Shown: positions 26,701-38,730 of the stretch, in pieces | Numbering within the stretch: the first letter of the stretch is position 1 | Layout: every line of letters starts with the position of its first letter | Assembly (NCBI GenBank): GCA_900708905.1 | Contig: CAADRB010000092.1 | Location: forward strand, 23,777 to 87,776 | Reading direction: 5' to 3' | Origin: Hymenolepis diminuta | Taxonomy: Eukaryota > Platyhelminthes > Cestoda > Cyclophyllidea > Hymenolepididae | Length of the DNA stretch: 64,000 nt | Notes under the pieces: generated by a model | Databases searched by the model: none | Told to the model about the DNA's origin: nothing | The model's input: the letters and a program-made list of their open reading frames with translations, nothing else | Translations under genes and position numbers: made by a program

Positions 26701-27197
26701 CGGTTGTTTTGAATAATCACTAACAAAGAGAGTTGATTAAATAACAATACTGGACACCTCTAAATCTGATCATTATGCCAAGATTAGAATTTTGAATGAG
26801 CACATGAAATAGATAGCTATACAATCAGATTTGTTAAATTTAATTAATTTGAATTATTTCTCATTTACCTTAGGACGTGCCTAAAAGAACGACACCAACA
26901 AGTGCCCAAAACTATCCCATCTCTTCCGACGAATCTGATGCAGAAGTACTTTCGTCCCGATGCACGCTGAGAGTTCTTTGCATTCAGAATTTTATACCAC
27001 CCTCCCAAGAAATCAGTCGCGGATTGCTTCACCTGGCCATCACTTTACCACGCCTTAGACTACTTCAGCTCTATCCAGCATTCTACGCATTTCCTGGAAT
27101 GAATGAGAAGGAACAGCAAGCTAATAGAGCCCAAGCAGTGCTACAGAGCAATGCATATGTCAGACGTCGAGGTCGCACTGGCATTGAGATCCGCTGA
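14771..27197 (+). CDS. LRRC14: LRRC14/PRAME-family leucine-rich repeat protein, 7 exons, 648 aa
   Basis: Exons: 14771-14949, 16194-16657, 21635-21835, 22683-22855, 25446-25799, 25879-26130, 26874-27197. All junctions are GT-AG and phases join without a stop. Residues 1-60 are helical and charged. Residues 61-70 (TLTEICIAYL) match the elongin BC-box pattern, formed across junction 1, and about 120-210 align with the LRRC14/PRAME N-terminal region (ISGLIANWPG; LQVIDVSG). Exon 4 (MICLDCNMSVDEVAFG...PFRFSCNRL) resembles the LRRC14 segment before the repeats. Exons 5-7 carry leucine-rich repeats (LQRLSLARCYL...PLEYLNLQDCCL; LYELNISRNNL; LRLLQLYP). Family members are substrate receptors of CUL2-elongin B/C ubiquitin ligases, and LRRC14 is reported to restrain IKK/NF-kB signalling; both roles are carried over by homology. 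The protein is longer than the human one (about 490 aa) because of the extra N-terminus and exon 3. A candidate poly(A) signal lies at 27479. Exon 1 is the least certain part. Confidence 0.85.
16658..21634 (+). other. 5-kb second intron of the LRRC14-like gene
   Basis: Bounded by donor GAGG|GTACGT and acceptor CTTTTAG|AT. It holds AT-rich sequence, a TA microsatellite (20949-20969) and a short GC-rich patch (19047-19160). ORFs at 17186, 17339(-), 19008, 19118 and 20812 have no domain or splice context and are treated as chance. Confidence 0.6.
20949..20969. repeat. TA microsatellite
   Basis: Short alternating TA/GT run inside LRRC14-like intron 2. Confidence 0.7.
24520..24542 (+). other. potential G-quadruplex
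   Basis: Four GGG runs at 24520-24522, 24528-24530, 24533-24535 and 24540-24542 with loops of 5, 2 and 4 nt satisfy the G3+N1-7 rule. It lies on the sense strand in intron 4 (22856-25445) of the LRRC14-like gene, so it would also be present in the pre-mRNA. Such a run is rare in this AT-rich setting. Confidence 0.6.
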
Positions 27198-28650
27198 TTC
27201 ATATGCACTCTTCATCTATATTCTATACATTTTACATTTCACATAACAAATGACCAAATGAAGGTGGTTTTGTATGGAATTTTTAACGAACTCTCATTTG
27301 TAATACACTCTAGCATGCTGACCTATTTAAATTTTCTAACTCATTAAAATGACAGTCATTTTTACAATGACATATAATCTGCATAATGAATATTAAGGCA
27401 ATGATTCATTATATGCGCAAGTCCATAAATAATTTTCAAAAAGTGTGGTATTTTAGAAAATCATTTGTTTTCACTGAGAATAAACTTCATTGATGACAAA
27501 ATAACATTGAAAATACAGAAATTCCCCAATGGTCATCTGGACTAACTATTCTAAGTCCATGTCAAGTAGTTATTGAGACAGGTTTAAGTGAATACGATGC
27601 ACATCATAGCCAAATAAAAAACATAAAGAGCATGATTGCAAAGTCGATCCCAATTATATAATAGGCATTTTGGATTCTTTTAATAATCCTTAAGTAAATT
27701 CGATGACACTTAATTTAACTGACGTAGATATTTAATATTTTGGAAACCAACTTATGCGAAAACACTTTTATAACATGCATATTTCTAACATGACATTTTC
27801 ACGTTTGAACAAGAATAAAACAATTAAATCAAGACATATTAGCAGATGTTGAATTGACTATGCTTTTGAACGAAGTCTGATAAGGTGCTATAAAATAATT
27901 TATAAGGACTTAAATGTAGGACAAAAAATATTATTTCAATTTCTTTTCCCTTCTAAGGTATGACGAGTTCATCTAAATTAGCTTATAAAGGATATACCTT
28001 GCCAAATCTATTTAAAAATTATATAAAATTATAAAAGTGAGCGGTCATAGAGATTTCATATGTGAATTGCAAATTTTATCCATAGATTTTTAGGGAATAG
28101 ATTTTAGTAAAACGAGATGGAAAAAATACTTAAAATATTGTTTGTGAAAGGTTATAATCCTTCCGAATAATGTAGATGATGTACCTATTGCCATGACAAA
28201 ATAAATACTTGATAATGGGACGTATAATTGCCGCTTTGGAACTATCCCGGTTTATATAAATATTTTCGAGAATAAGAGAATGGAAGGAAACTGAATGAAT
28301 TAACAGACGCACTGCGAATGCAATAGAAGTTAAAATGTTTTTAAATAGCAATGCCCGATTGTCTTTTTTTGATATGTAGATTATAAAATCAGATTTAAAA
28401 TTGAAAAAATAAAATTATTTGATTTATAATCTAAATTAAAATTATACTGTTAAGGAAAATATTTCCGTTTAGTTGTTTTTGTTATAATAAATTACGACCT
28501 AGCTCAATCAGCTGTTTCTTCATATTCCTGAACTCTATGGTTGTGCTGTCGTGTGTATATCTATAGTTACACATTTTGCTCGTATTTACAAACACTGAAT
28601 TTCGTACATTATCAAATTCCATTTGAGGCATTTTGCTTTTGAAAACGAAG
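27198..28650. other. intergenic region between two plus-strand genes
   Basis: 3' UTR of the LRRC14-like gene (AATAAA at 27479-27484), then AT-rich spacer up to the next start codon. A minus-strand ORF at 28130-28351 looks random. Confidence 0.5.
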
Positions 28651-31061
28651 ATGTTACAAACGCTTAAGAGTGTCTTTTCTTCTAATCTTCGACGGCAAAT
28701 TATTGCAACTGCCCTCTGTACTGGAGCAGTGTATCGTGTGTATTCAACTTGGAATACTCCCCACGTACATCTGACACAAAGAAATACGTCTCCCTTAGCT
28801 TTGCCTGTTCTTGCCTGCTCTCATCCCAGACGCTTTCCCCTCCCGGCCAACAGTTTCGAAGACGAAATTGATCCTCCTGTTATCGATCCCGATGAGCGGG
28901 AGCATTACTGGCGACGGGTTGCAAAATTGGATTTCCTTCAAAATTGGATTGACGAACAGGTTCCTTTGATATTTACACGTGGATTGCTTGATACTGTTGA
29001 CGTATTTGATTCCAACACTACTCTGGAATTCGAAAGAATCGGTGCCCCTTCTGTACTTCTGAGGTATTTTCATTTATACCTCTTAATATTGGTTTCGCCA
29101 TAATTGTATGCAATATTAGTGTTTTAGCACTCGTTTTTACTTTTTGATAGGGGTCCTGCACAAGCCAATCTTGCATTTGCTCTCCTTCGTACCTACTTCT
29201 TTCTCATTTCCGCTTCCCGACGTATTGAGGTTCTGACTATTAATGTAGATGATAAAAATTGGACTGTAGATGCACACCTCCGACTTATCCTTCTTCCTTC
29301 TCCCTCTCGTGAAGATCGCACTTTGCCTGCCAACAAACTCAGAAAAGTTCTTGAATCGAAAGCAAAGTAAGTTCACCTTATTCACTTATTCTAATCAATT
29401 CGATGGAATATGGCTTTAAATTCTCATGTAATTTGCTAATTACTTCAATAAGTTTGGTTCTCGTAATGTGTGCTAATCTAAATAGCGAGTGAAGGGGCTT
29501 ATGTCTATAGGCGGGGACGGTTTTTGAGGTTCGAGATTAAGGTTAACCATCGATTTTTCTGTACCTTTGGCGATGCAGTAACCCCGAAAGGCATTTTACT
29601 TTCTTAACATGATAAAAAGTTGGGGCTTGTTGATTATAATTTATTTAACTGTATTAGTGAACATCATTTATATTTAGAATGATATGTACTTTTAAAAATA
29701 AAGAGCAAATAAGTGTTTCGTTCTTATCTTATAATAGTCGGCCACCAAATATTTTTTTATATTGTGACAGTGAATAAATAAATCTATTTAAGAATATCAT
29801 GAAATTATGGACTAAGGTTAGCTATCAGTCTTACATTGGTTACGTAGTTGCCTCAAAATGTTTTGTACTTTGGATTTTATCATACCAACGGCTGAGGCTT
29901 ATTAATTTTAGTTCATTTAATTTTGCTTACGTATTTGCTGATGAGCAGTGTTCATCTAACTATGGAGTGATATCTGCTTTTAAGACTAATAATCAGGTAA
30001 ATGTTCGTCTTCCGCCGATTCAAAGATTTTTAGCTAAGCTTTTCCCAACCTTGACCTCGCGACCTCTGAAGTTGACTGATAGGGCATCGGTGCAATCAAT
30101 CAGATATTGCCCAGTAAACAAATTTAAAACCTTACCTTGCGGAGACTATCGAAGCGCTAAAAGTTGAAAAAAATTTGCAAAAATTATTAAAATAGACAAT
30201 AATAAGATGTTTGGGTCCTTTATTCCTCTCTCCTCCGTAGAATTTCGGATAATATTCTAAATATCCCCCCTTTGTATAAGTTATCCATGTATGAGCTAAC
30301 TATTGGCGATTTGAGTCTTTATTTGTAGATCGACAGTTGTAATAGATTGTTAAAGCGCCTTAATGTTCATTCGGAAATAGTTGAGACCATTGAGGATCCA
30401 TATATTTTAAGCTCTCTTTGATGCAAGCCTTTCAAATAGTGTAGAGAATCGAATTCCTGTCATGTATCACTATTTAGATTTTTTCATTATTGATTATAGG
30501 TGGGTCGAATTCCGTGTCATCTTCCAATTGAATAGAAAAGGTGATATCCCTCTTGTTAAGATAACAAGGGTAAGAATTCTCTTTTTTCATTCCATATAAA
30601 AATCCAAATAATTTTGTTACATTTATTGAATTGATACATGATGATTGTTTTTTTTTTCACTGCAATTTTAGATGAATCAACGCGATTCTCATTATGAGTG
30701 GTCCCTCTCAAAGACACAAATGCGTAGACTTTTCCCAGCTGCTCAGGGTCTGGCTATCCCTCTCACGACTCTTCATTCCTCTAAACCCGATGATATTGAT
30801 CTCCAACTTGACTTCATACTCTCCCAACTTGAGGCTCTGTTCAAGAATGGCTCTCCTGACGATATTGATCTCTATTCCAGTGGAAAGAAATGCGAAAACT
30901 ATGTCTACACTGTTTTATATGAGGCAGACAAAAAGAACAAGAGGCGGACTTCCCAAAAAACCAAAATTCTCACCTCGAATCGTCAAATCGTCATGCCTCT
31001 CATCGCCTGCCCCTATATTCTAGGCTTCTTTTCGCTCTTCTCCCAATCTTTCGCGTATTAG
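28651..31061 (+). CDS. C6orf136-like (DUF2358) protein, probably mitochondrial, 4 exons, 362 aa
   Basis: Exons: 28651-29063, 29151-29366, 30500-30569, 30672-31061. Introns have GT-AG ends and phases agree throughout. The N-terminus (MLQTLKSVFSSNLRRQIIAT) is basic, Ser-rich and free of acidic residues for about 45 residues, like a mitochondrial targeting sequence. Residues about 95-235 resemble the conserved NTF2-like region of vertebrate C6orf136: FLQNWIDEQVPLIF, then RRIEVLTINVDDKNWTVDAH and LRLILLP, then VEFRVIFQLNRKGDI. I compared these with the family's NWTLQARWRLxGLP and STFYLxxxGLI segments from memory. The Tyr-Asp-x-Tyr/Phe-Ser stretch usual before the last strand is not obvious. The tail (about 285-362) is divergent, and a second frame is open across part of exon 4. 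The family's biochemical role is not established. Candidate poly(A) signals lie at 31588 and 31652. Confidence 0.65.
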
Positions 31062-31107
31062 CTCAACCCCCTTCCTGACCACGTTTATCCCCAGTGTGTA
31101 TAGCAGT

Positions 31108-33052
31108 CGTTATAATGGTCCTTATGTGTCGATATTTCTTGTTCTTCCGCTATAGCTCGTATGCACTTCACATCCTCTTTTGGGTAGACTTTTATATATC
31201 TGTAAGGTAAAAGGAGATTACAATTTGGTATATCGGTCTTTTCGTTTATGGTGAACTAAGCGTGTTATTTTCTCGTTCAACATTGGCTTGTAGACTTCAA
31301 ATTATTGCACTCTGATGGGGTGTGGTTTTGTATATAGTATGATAAAATGGAGTACGTCTTTGCTACAACACACGTTAGATACAGAACTAGACCATGGGAG
31401 GTACCACTGGCATAATGTAAGGCTACTTTCGTAGAGAAACGTAAGTGCTATGCCCTGTGTTACAATTTCGTAAAATAACCCCGTTAAAAGACTCCCAATA
31501 AGATCTGGTTATGATGCTAGTGTATGTGTGACAGAGCGAAATCGGACGCATCTATAGGGGGTAATTGTGTAACCTAATTTCATTTTTAATAAAATACCAT
31601 TGAGATTAGGGGTTTTGATGTATATAAAATTGTATTAGCGTAAACTTAGACAATAAAATCATCTAGCTGGACTCTACTCAAAGTTTTGTCAGTCACTTGG
31701 ATAGCTACAGTCCTTATGATGAAAATACTTTTAAGATCTGCAATTTGTTCTCAAGCAAGTTAACTCCGATTGATCCCATGCCTAACTTCCAAGTTGAATT
31801 TATTACCATAATGCATGAAACGTATTAAAATATTCTAAATGAATTTTACCCTTCCATTTTATCAACTGGCTCATGAACTACCATTTATTTACCAGAGTGA
31901 ACTTAACATTGAAATAAAACATTCAGGTCATAAGCTCACCTCTGGATGGCGCAGCTAAAAGGAGTGATTTAAAATGTTTGAAAATGAGGTCAGGAATGAA
32001 ATCTTATTCTCTGGTGGTAAAAAGCTTGACTATACTGTTACTTATATCCAGAGATTGATAATTATTTGTACAGGCTAATTCTTTTTTATAAATGGCGGCT
32101 CTAAACGTTGTATTGTTCTTTAAAGGATAGGGATTGCAAATCGATCAATGAAATGATGTCCGAGTCGCGATTGATTGTAAGCTTATATTTGAGAGGGACT
32201 ATGTGATCCTAATGTCTTTCGTTATAAAATTCAAAGCAGATCACTTTTCTATAATAGGACAGTGCGTAACCGGTACGTAAAATTTCTGGAAGCAATGGAA
32301 CTATTAGAATGTGATTAGTGCGTTTGGTTCTTGGCTTTAATATTTCGATTATCGATAAGTGAACATTCCATAAAAATTGATCTAGGAACTCTTTTTACTT
32401 TAATTGTGAAAGTGATTTGCACGGGAAGAATTAAATATTTGCTTATCCACACAGATTTTGGATCAGTCAACGTTTTATGATTGGCAGAAATTGGCACCAT
32501 AATACTATAACAGAGCGTCTGAATTCGTCCAGAGATATTCGGAGATAATAATTTATATTTTTACAAGTTCGCACTTACTTTCAAAAAGGCTAAAGTTAAC
32601 ACTAATTGAAAATTATAACAAATCATTTAGTTCTTGTAGCAAGCACCACAACGACAGACTTTCTGACCATGCACTTTTCGTTAATTTGAACTTTACTAGG
32701 TTCCAAATTTTCAAACTTCTCCAGATAACTACTGATCTTAGGTTTAACAGAGTTATTCGTTTATATTGTTGTGATTTTTTCAGTATTTTTCGAGGTTATA
32801 TCTTTGAAGTATCGAATATGTAAGTATTTAGTTACTCAAGAAAATTAATTTTTCACTAAATATTAACTGTAACTTCGTTTAATGGTTGAAATAATCCAAC
32901 TATTTATGCAACCAATATTTTTTTAATAATTGCATCTTACCTCATTTAGTTTTATATTATTACTTTTACCTAGGTGTCATAAAATGGGCTTCTCGATGCT
33001 TGAATGGACAAGAAATGCTATGAAATCGGTCAAAGAACTGTTTCATCAATAA
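31108..33052 (+). CDS. candidate exon chain of a small unrecognised gene
   Basis: Four phase-compatible pieces: (a) from an ATG at 31113 (upstream acceptor-like CCCCAG near 31095) through a hydrophobic stretch to donor ATATCT|GTAAGG (about 31203); (b) 31927-31988, acceptor ACATTCAG, donor AATGAG|GTCAGG; (c) 32784-32819, acceptor TTTTTTCAG, donor GAATAT|GTAAGT; (d) 32974-33052, acceptor TTTTACCTAG, ending in a TAA inside the sequence CAATAAAAC, which also supplies an AATAAA. Conceptually joined, piece (a) is membrane-like, (b) is basic, and (d) reads GFSMLEWTRNAMKSVKELF, amphipathic and coding-like. Pieces (b)-(d) are more convincing than (a). No family is recognised. The agreement of three phases and four splice sites is the evidence, and chance cannot be excluded. 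Confidence 0.35.
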
Positions 33053-36000
33053 AACTGACGGTAATAAGTATTTAACTTGTTACTCGTCTCTGCTATTTCC
33101 ATCAATTGACTTGGTTCTTGAGACTCTTCCAGTCTCGGAGAAGGTAAGCAATAACTCTTCTCCCTCACGTCTGCATCTAGAATAGATAAAGGCATCGGCT
33201 ATCTAACTAGCTGATTATATGTCTGTGAAGATATTTTATTATCGGACACACGTGTGTGAGAGCAGTAATCAATAAATCTAATGCACGAGGAAAGATTTGT
33301 GATCATGGATTTTCTGTGAGTTCTACTCGTGGCTTCGAAAATATTCGGTGCTAAAGGGCACTATAATTTCAATAAGTCTCAGTTCCCATCAGCATACACT
33401 TTGTTCACTTTGCCAAGAAATACAATTACAAAATTGACTTTAAATAACAGAATGACCATCTCTGATTAATTCTTTTCAATTAAGCAGACTTCTTATTCAA
33501 TATTCTTACTTGTGTCAAAGAAGCCAATATAGTCTCCACTGATTCACAAAAATTTCGACCGAAGCGGTAAAAGTGCGACGAAAAGACGGAAAAGTACAGA
33601 TTCACTTTTGATTGAGAATATTGCGCAGAACTGAGATCGAACCTTTTGAGTTTTCAAGAAATAAACGTTCTAATGTCAGCAAACGTTAGTCGGACCAAAA
33701 TAAAATGCTATTCAATAAATCTTTAGCTAATTTCCAGATAATTCTCAAACTTGCTAGCGTGTTTATTTTCTATATTAACAATTTTGTAATTAAATTTGAT
33801 TATGAAAATAATGATGTTAAGTAACCAAATTCTCAGTCTTTTTATGTAGACTTAAAATAATTGGCTGAACAGGTAAACTGGGTAAAAATTAAGAAATTTT
33901 GGTCGCATAAATTAAATCTGTGAGAAGGATTTCAACGGAAATACAGATTAAACGAAGACCGAGACGAATGTGTGATGGTGAACTTTTGTAAAACTTATTT
34001 CGAGGCAGTCAATAAAGTATATAGAACAGCCTGATTTTTTGAATGCTAAAAATATTAAGCTTATGTTCAATACCAAGGTAATAAGCAATTGTGGGAAAGA
34101 GCAGAGCACTGTACTGTAGTAGTACAAATTATGGTCCTTATGATTAATTCCCTTTATTAAAATAATAAGTTAAAATTCAAGATTATTGTTGAATTAAACA
34201 AGGAGTCAATTAGCTTTTCATTTTGCATCTCACGTAGGAAAAAAAACAATCTTTTGATCAGTTTCCTTTTATCATTTGAAATTTCCTTGCTTGAGATATA
34301 TTGGGACAATGGGCCAGTTTTTAAGGTTCAAACGAATAGCGTTTTTATGTTAAGAATCTCATTCTTCACAATCTGCTCTTTAATTATTTTGAAATCTATA
34401 GAAATCTTTCATCTGGTGCCTTTGAACTTAATCATTTTTCTTCCCTTGGCAGAGGTTTTAAAATAAAACAAAACGCTCCTATCACAATGGATGTGAGTTC
34501 AAATTATTCTTTTCGATAGAGTAGTGCTTATTTCTACCTCAATACAACTATTAGTCTGTTGGAGACTATCAGCAATGCATATTTACTTTTAACCGTTGAG
34601 ATCTTAAAAGTACCTTGCTAGCGTATTTACATACAGTCAAAGTAGAAGGACTATAAACCAGGGTAAAATAGTTTATTAGGAGATAGACATTACATAATGG
34701 CCTCAGCATAGGTCAGGTCTATCTGACTCATTAATTCATGCATAATGGATTAAATTAACTGCGGTTCAGCCAACCTCGAGTCAATATCAATCTCTTCTAC
34801 CATTTCCTTAGAGTAAAATTGTATACTTTTATTTGATAATAGGAATGACAATCATTTATCTTGTATGTCAATATCAATACAGTCAAATCTAGTCTTTGCT
34901 TGCATGGAACGATTCTATAATTACGCGAATATTCGGGCGTAAAATAATATAAGTAGATTTAAAAGTTATTTATTACCTTCCATTGTGATTATACTATCAA
35001 TCATATACCAGTGAAACTTAAGGTTATGACTTATATACTGATTTATTAAGTCCAGCAGTTAGGGCCTCGTAGTATCATCAGCGAAAATATTTGAGCTTGA
35101 TGACTCATCATCAGCAAACTGAGATCAAATAAAAGGGGCCACATCTATATTTAGCGAAAGAATTTGTACTATATGCTGACCGTTCATACTTTGACCTATA
35201 ATTAAATTTAATTGAATTATCAACTAAAACAATGGAAAAATCTTAGTTAATAACCATTAATTTTATATTTATCAAAGAGAATTAAATTATTTTTTAATGA
35301 AATTGTTATCTTTAATTAATATGAGAAGAAGAATTTTCTTTAGACAATGAGTCAGCATCTATTAGTTCTATATTAGGTCAGTCAATTGCGATGTACATTC
35401 TTGTTTCCGAGATCATAGTTTAAATATCTTGGTGCGAGTTTATACTTAATCGGTCTTTGTACTTCAAGAGTAAGGAATACAATTCATTCAATTTCAGTTA
35501 TTAGTCGTTGCAATAATATCGATTTGAGGGTAGGCAGGTTTTTATCAGAATTTGTTGAATCTTTTACTGATGATCTTTGGTGATACGAAAAAGATGGGTA
35601 AATGGATTAAATAAAGTAAGAAGAGCGGACAAAATCATTAAAATTTAGTTTTAAAGAAAGTTCATTATGGTCCCCACCACCTGATACTTGACCTTATTCA
35701 CATTTGATGTTAGTTTGCGGATTTCTAATCCAAGTAAAAATTAGACTAGACTTTGTTCTTAACATGAACCGATAAATTATAATTTCATGCTACTAACTAT
35801 TTATAAGTAACAGGTAATTAAAACTTTTAAGTCATGCTTTTAATCATTCTAAATGTTTTGCGGATATATCATTTTTCTTGGAAAGGGTTCATGATCTTGT
35901 GGGATCTATTTCCATTTAGATATGCTTTCGAAATTCCTCCCTTATCATTTAATAGAGAACTAAATAAATAGTAATTATAAGAGCAGTTATTTTAAGTCCA

Positions 36001-36619
36001 AGGTCTATGTATAACTTTATGATATGTCAAACAAATTCAACTGATGTGGTTCCGTATTTTCCATTTACACAATTTTTGCTAATAAATCATTAAGTCAGGT
36101 CTTAGCATATACTAAATCTAGCTGAAATGTGATATATGAACAAGTAAAGAAACCAAATAATGCAACTAATAAGCGAGGATATAGTAAATATTTCTAAGGC
36201 TATGTAGTGTCTATGCATAGAAACTCGCAGATCTGATCGGTTTCTTTATGCATTACTAGCGTACTCGCTTATGCCTCTGCCCTAACTGACAAATATTCAT
36301 CAAAGAATAAAGAACGCGAAATCTGCCCGGCGCCTTAGCGCACCTCATTTTATCCTCTTCTCCCATCCCCACTCNNNNNNNNNNNNNNNNCCGTAGTCCT
36401 CGCTCAGTACTGTGGCTATCCTATTTACTCTCAATTTACTGTCCTACTCTTTCATCTCTTCATTTTCAATTTTCCAATACACATTTGTCCAGCCTAACGC
36501 TTGATCTTTCTATCCGGGAAATCCTATTGCATCTTATTAGCTTTAGGAAGATCATTTGCTCTTTGAGCGAATGGCAAGTCTAAAATAGCTACTTTGACAA
36601 ATATACAATAGATACCTAC
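33053..36619. other. AT-rich intergenic spacer with assembly gap
   Basis: No supported gene. The hydrophobic plus-strand ORF at 34254-34466 looks random. From about 36290 composition becomes more GC-rich and pyrimidine-rich, ending in a run of 16 N. Confidence 0.5.
36375..36390. other. assembly gap (16 N)
   Basis: Sixteen consecutive N flanked by a C-rich tract (TCCCATCCCC) on the left. The true length and content are unknown. The local GC shift suggests a repeat the assembler could not resolve. Confidence 0.95.
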
Positions 36620-36951
36620 CCAGACCAAATTAAAAATAGCTGAACAATGTCGTCAGTTAGACTGTAGGGTGAGTTATCAGGAAATGAGACAACGCGTTTG
36701 TGAACCATCCAGTAGAGGCACAGTAGAATTGAGAGGAAAATACGGACTTGCATTTGTGGCGTATTTACAAGTTTGGACAAAGTAAAGTAATGAATACATA
36801 AGGAATATGCTAAATTGAGGTTACTAGGTAGAGAATTGTCGCTCAGGGGAACTATTTTCCACTTGGAATATAATCTCAAGTCATGCCAGAGATTATAAGA
36901 TCGATAGCAATTTGTACGTATCCAGTGATAGGAAAGACCAGCCTCATTGTT
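36620..36951 (-). CDS. possible exon of a membrane protein, minus strand
   Basis: The frame stays open on the minus strand from just after a stop at 36952-36954 down to a donor-like TCTGG|GTAGGT at 36620/36619. Reading 3'-ward it gives a Trp/Tyr-rich loop (NLWHDLRLYSKWKIVPLSD), then two hydrophobic segments (LAYSLCIHYFTLSKLV; VRIFLSILLCLYWMV). The overlapping upstream frame (36876-37073) starts with a signal-anchor-like MKPNILICFSTLAMSVFS and could hold a preceding exon, but I could not find a phase-consistent intron joining them. The gene would continue towards the N gap. No family is identified. Confidence 0.3.
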
Positions 36952-38095
36952 TTATAGAAGAATATTAGGAAAAAAAACAGTTGCTTTAGGATGCTCTGCC
37001 TTTGTCGTAAATTGGTAATGGAAAATACTGACATGGCCAATGTCGAAAAGCATATCAAAATATTGGGTTTCATTAGGTTGTGGCGCGTTATTTAACGGTC
37101 AACGTATAATGAGTTTTATAAACATCTCAATAAAGGAACAAAGAGAGCTCCTTGGGTTTTACGCTTTAGTCTGATCATTCACTCAAAGGCTGAAGCTCCA
37201 AAGATTATCACTTCTGATATTTTATTTGTATACATGATCTCCTAATTTTTGGTAGTATTTTCCATTTCTTGTGTTCATTAAAACAATCGAGAACATTAGC
37301 AACATTCTGTGAATGGTTAGAGATCAGGACATATTTCTAGCAATGATGATATGATTACTTTCTTCTATTAAATCAAATTACGTAACAATATATTTTAAAT
37401 GTGAAGTTTCTGAATTGACTTTAAGCATCATATTAGCATAGTTAGTAAAGAATACCGGATATCTGGTTTCTAAATTCTGCGAATTATAAAGGTTCTGACA
37501 TGAACACTCATGATACACTAACAATCAAAATTGATGCTATTTTGCGAAAATCGAACACTATTTTACTTTGTTTTCTTTCACTGCAATTTGTCAATTAAAA
37601 ATATTATTATTTCATAATTGACAATGTATTAATTGTTTATTGCCACGTTTCATTTACCAGAATCATTTAATAATCATTTGGGTCATGTCAAAATAAGTAT
37701 CAAACTCAATTATTTTTGAATGAAAAGTTTTATTGTACCTGTAATAAAAGTCAATTCAGTAATGATATTTGTAAAACATAAATGTGTGGGTGTTTTGTTG
37801 AGGTTAGATTTGAATTTCACATTTCGTATTATTTGGTATTTACCGATGGTCTTTTCCACGAGTGGATTTTTTAAGCGTCCGCCTTAATTCTATACCCATT
37901 CCTCGTCTATTGTAAAATACTTGCAATATCAGTATATAAGATAATTTTACATAAGTTTAAAGTGCATTTACCTGATAATTTCATGATTTCGCTTCATTGC
38001 ATGCACTCTCTCAGTCGCGAGATCTGGTATTAAAATAATGTGAATGGTAATCAAATAAATAAGAAGGTAATGTCATAATATTAGTTGAAAAAGGT
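36952..38095. other. AT-rich intergenic spacer
   Basis: Nothing supported beyond the signal-anchor-like frame noted in the preceding entry. It includes the presumed 3' UTR of the minus-strand gene that ends at 38096. Confidence 0.45.
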
Positions 38096-38730
38096 CTAAC
38101 CTAACTCGACGTTTGCCAATTGGAGGTTAGGATAGTGCTTTACTTTTGCCAATTTTTCTTCCAATTCAATAGTTTTTTGCATAATCGTTTTGAGAATTGC
38201 CATAACCCTATCGTGGTTTTCGTATACGTCAGTTAGGGGTATGTCTTCAATGGGAATAGAGTCATTCACAGATTTTGTCCGTGGCAAACTGAGTGGTGTA
38301 CTGAGTCTTCTGTTGGCCGTTAAATTAGGTGAAACCGAATCCATCGAATAGTATATGTAAGTATTCTCTTTTGAGTACGGATCTGAATTTCAATTCTGTA
38401 TTTTAAATACTTTACTTTTAAATACACATAGTCTTTGAAATGGGAGCCTACTTTCTAAATTCACTTTTAGATCTTCCTTGTCTAATGAGTCGCTCGGAGA
38501 GTTTCTCACAGAATGAAAACTAGGGAACAGAGATTTAAATGCAATTGTGCAGGTGAATAATAATAACTAATATACCAGCAACTTACCACTTCTTCGGCTC
38601 TTCTTTTTTCCTTTGTATATCTGCAATGTTATTAAAAATGTTTTATCAAACTAATATCCTAAACCGGAGAAATCTCACCTGTTACTAGATCTTCTAATGA
38701 AACTGCTTTTGCTGAGAGCTTAAATTTCAT
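38096..38730 (-). CDS. unrecognised 146-aa coiled-coil protein, 4 exons, minus strand
   Basis: Exons in order: 38730-38679, 38620-38587, 38519-38452, 38382-38096, totalling 441 nt. Introns of 58, 67 and 69 nt are GT-AG (CAG|GTGAG; GTG|GTAAGT; GAAA|GTAGGC) and all phases agree. The start is the first in-frame ATG. The N-terminus (MKFKLSAKAVSLEDLVTDIQ) is followed by a Lys-rich patch (QRKKEEPKK, about 19-28). The middle is Ser/Asn-rich, with a proline-containing RRLSTPLSLPRTKS segment (about 76-89) that looks like a basophilic phosphorylation region. Residues about 105-132 (HDRVMAILKTIMQKTIELEEKLAKVK) have heptad spacing and predict a short coiled coil. I do not recognise a family. Exon 4 is the strongest part. 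The gene lies head to head with HROB about 1.9 kb away, but I see no shared promoter motif. Confidence 0.6.

Noticed and set aside
30694..31023. Second open frame across the last C6orf136-like exon
   Set aside because: The preceding exon ends in phase 0 and joins the frame from 30672, which continues the conserved region.
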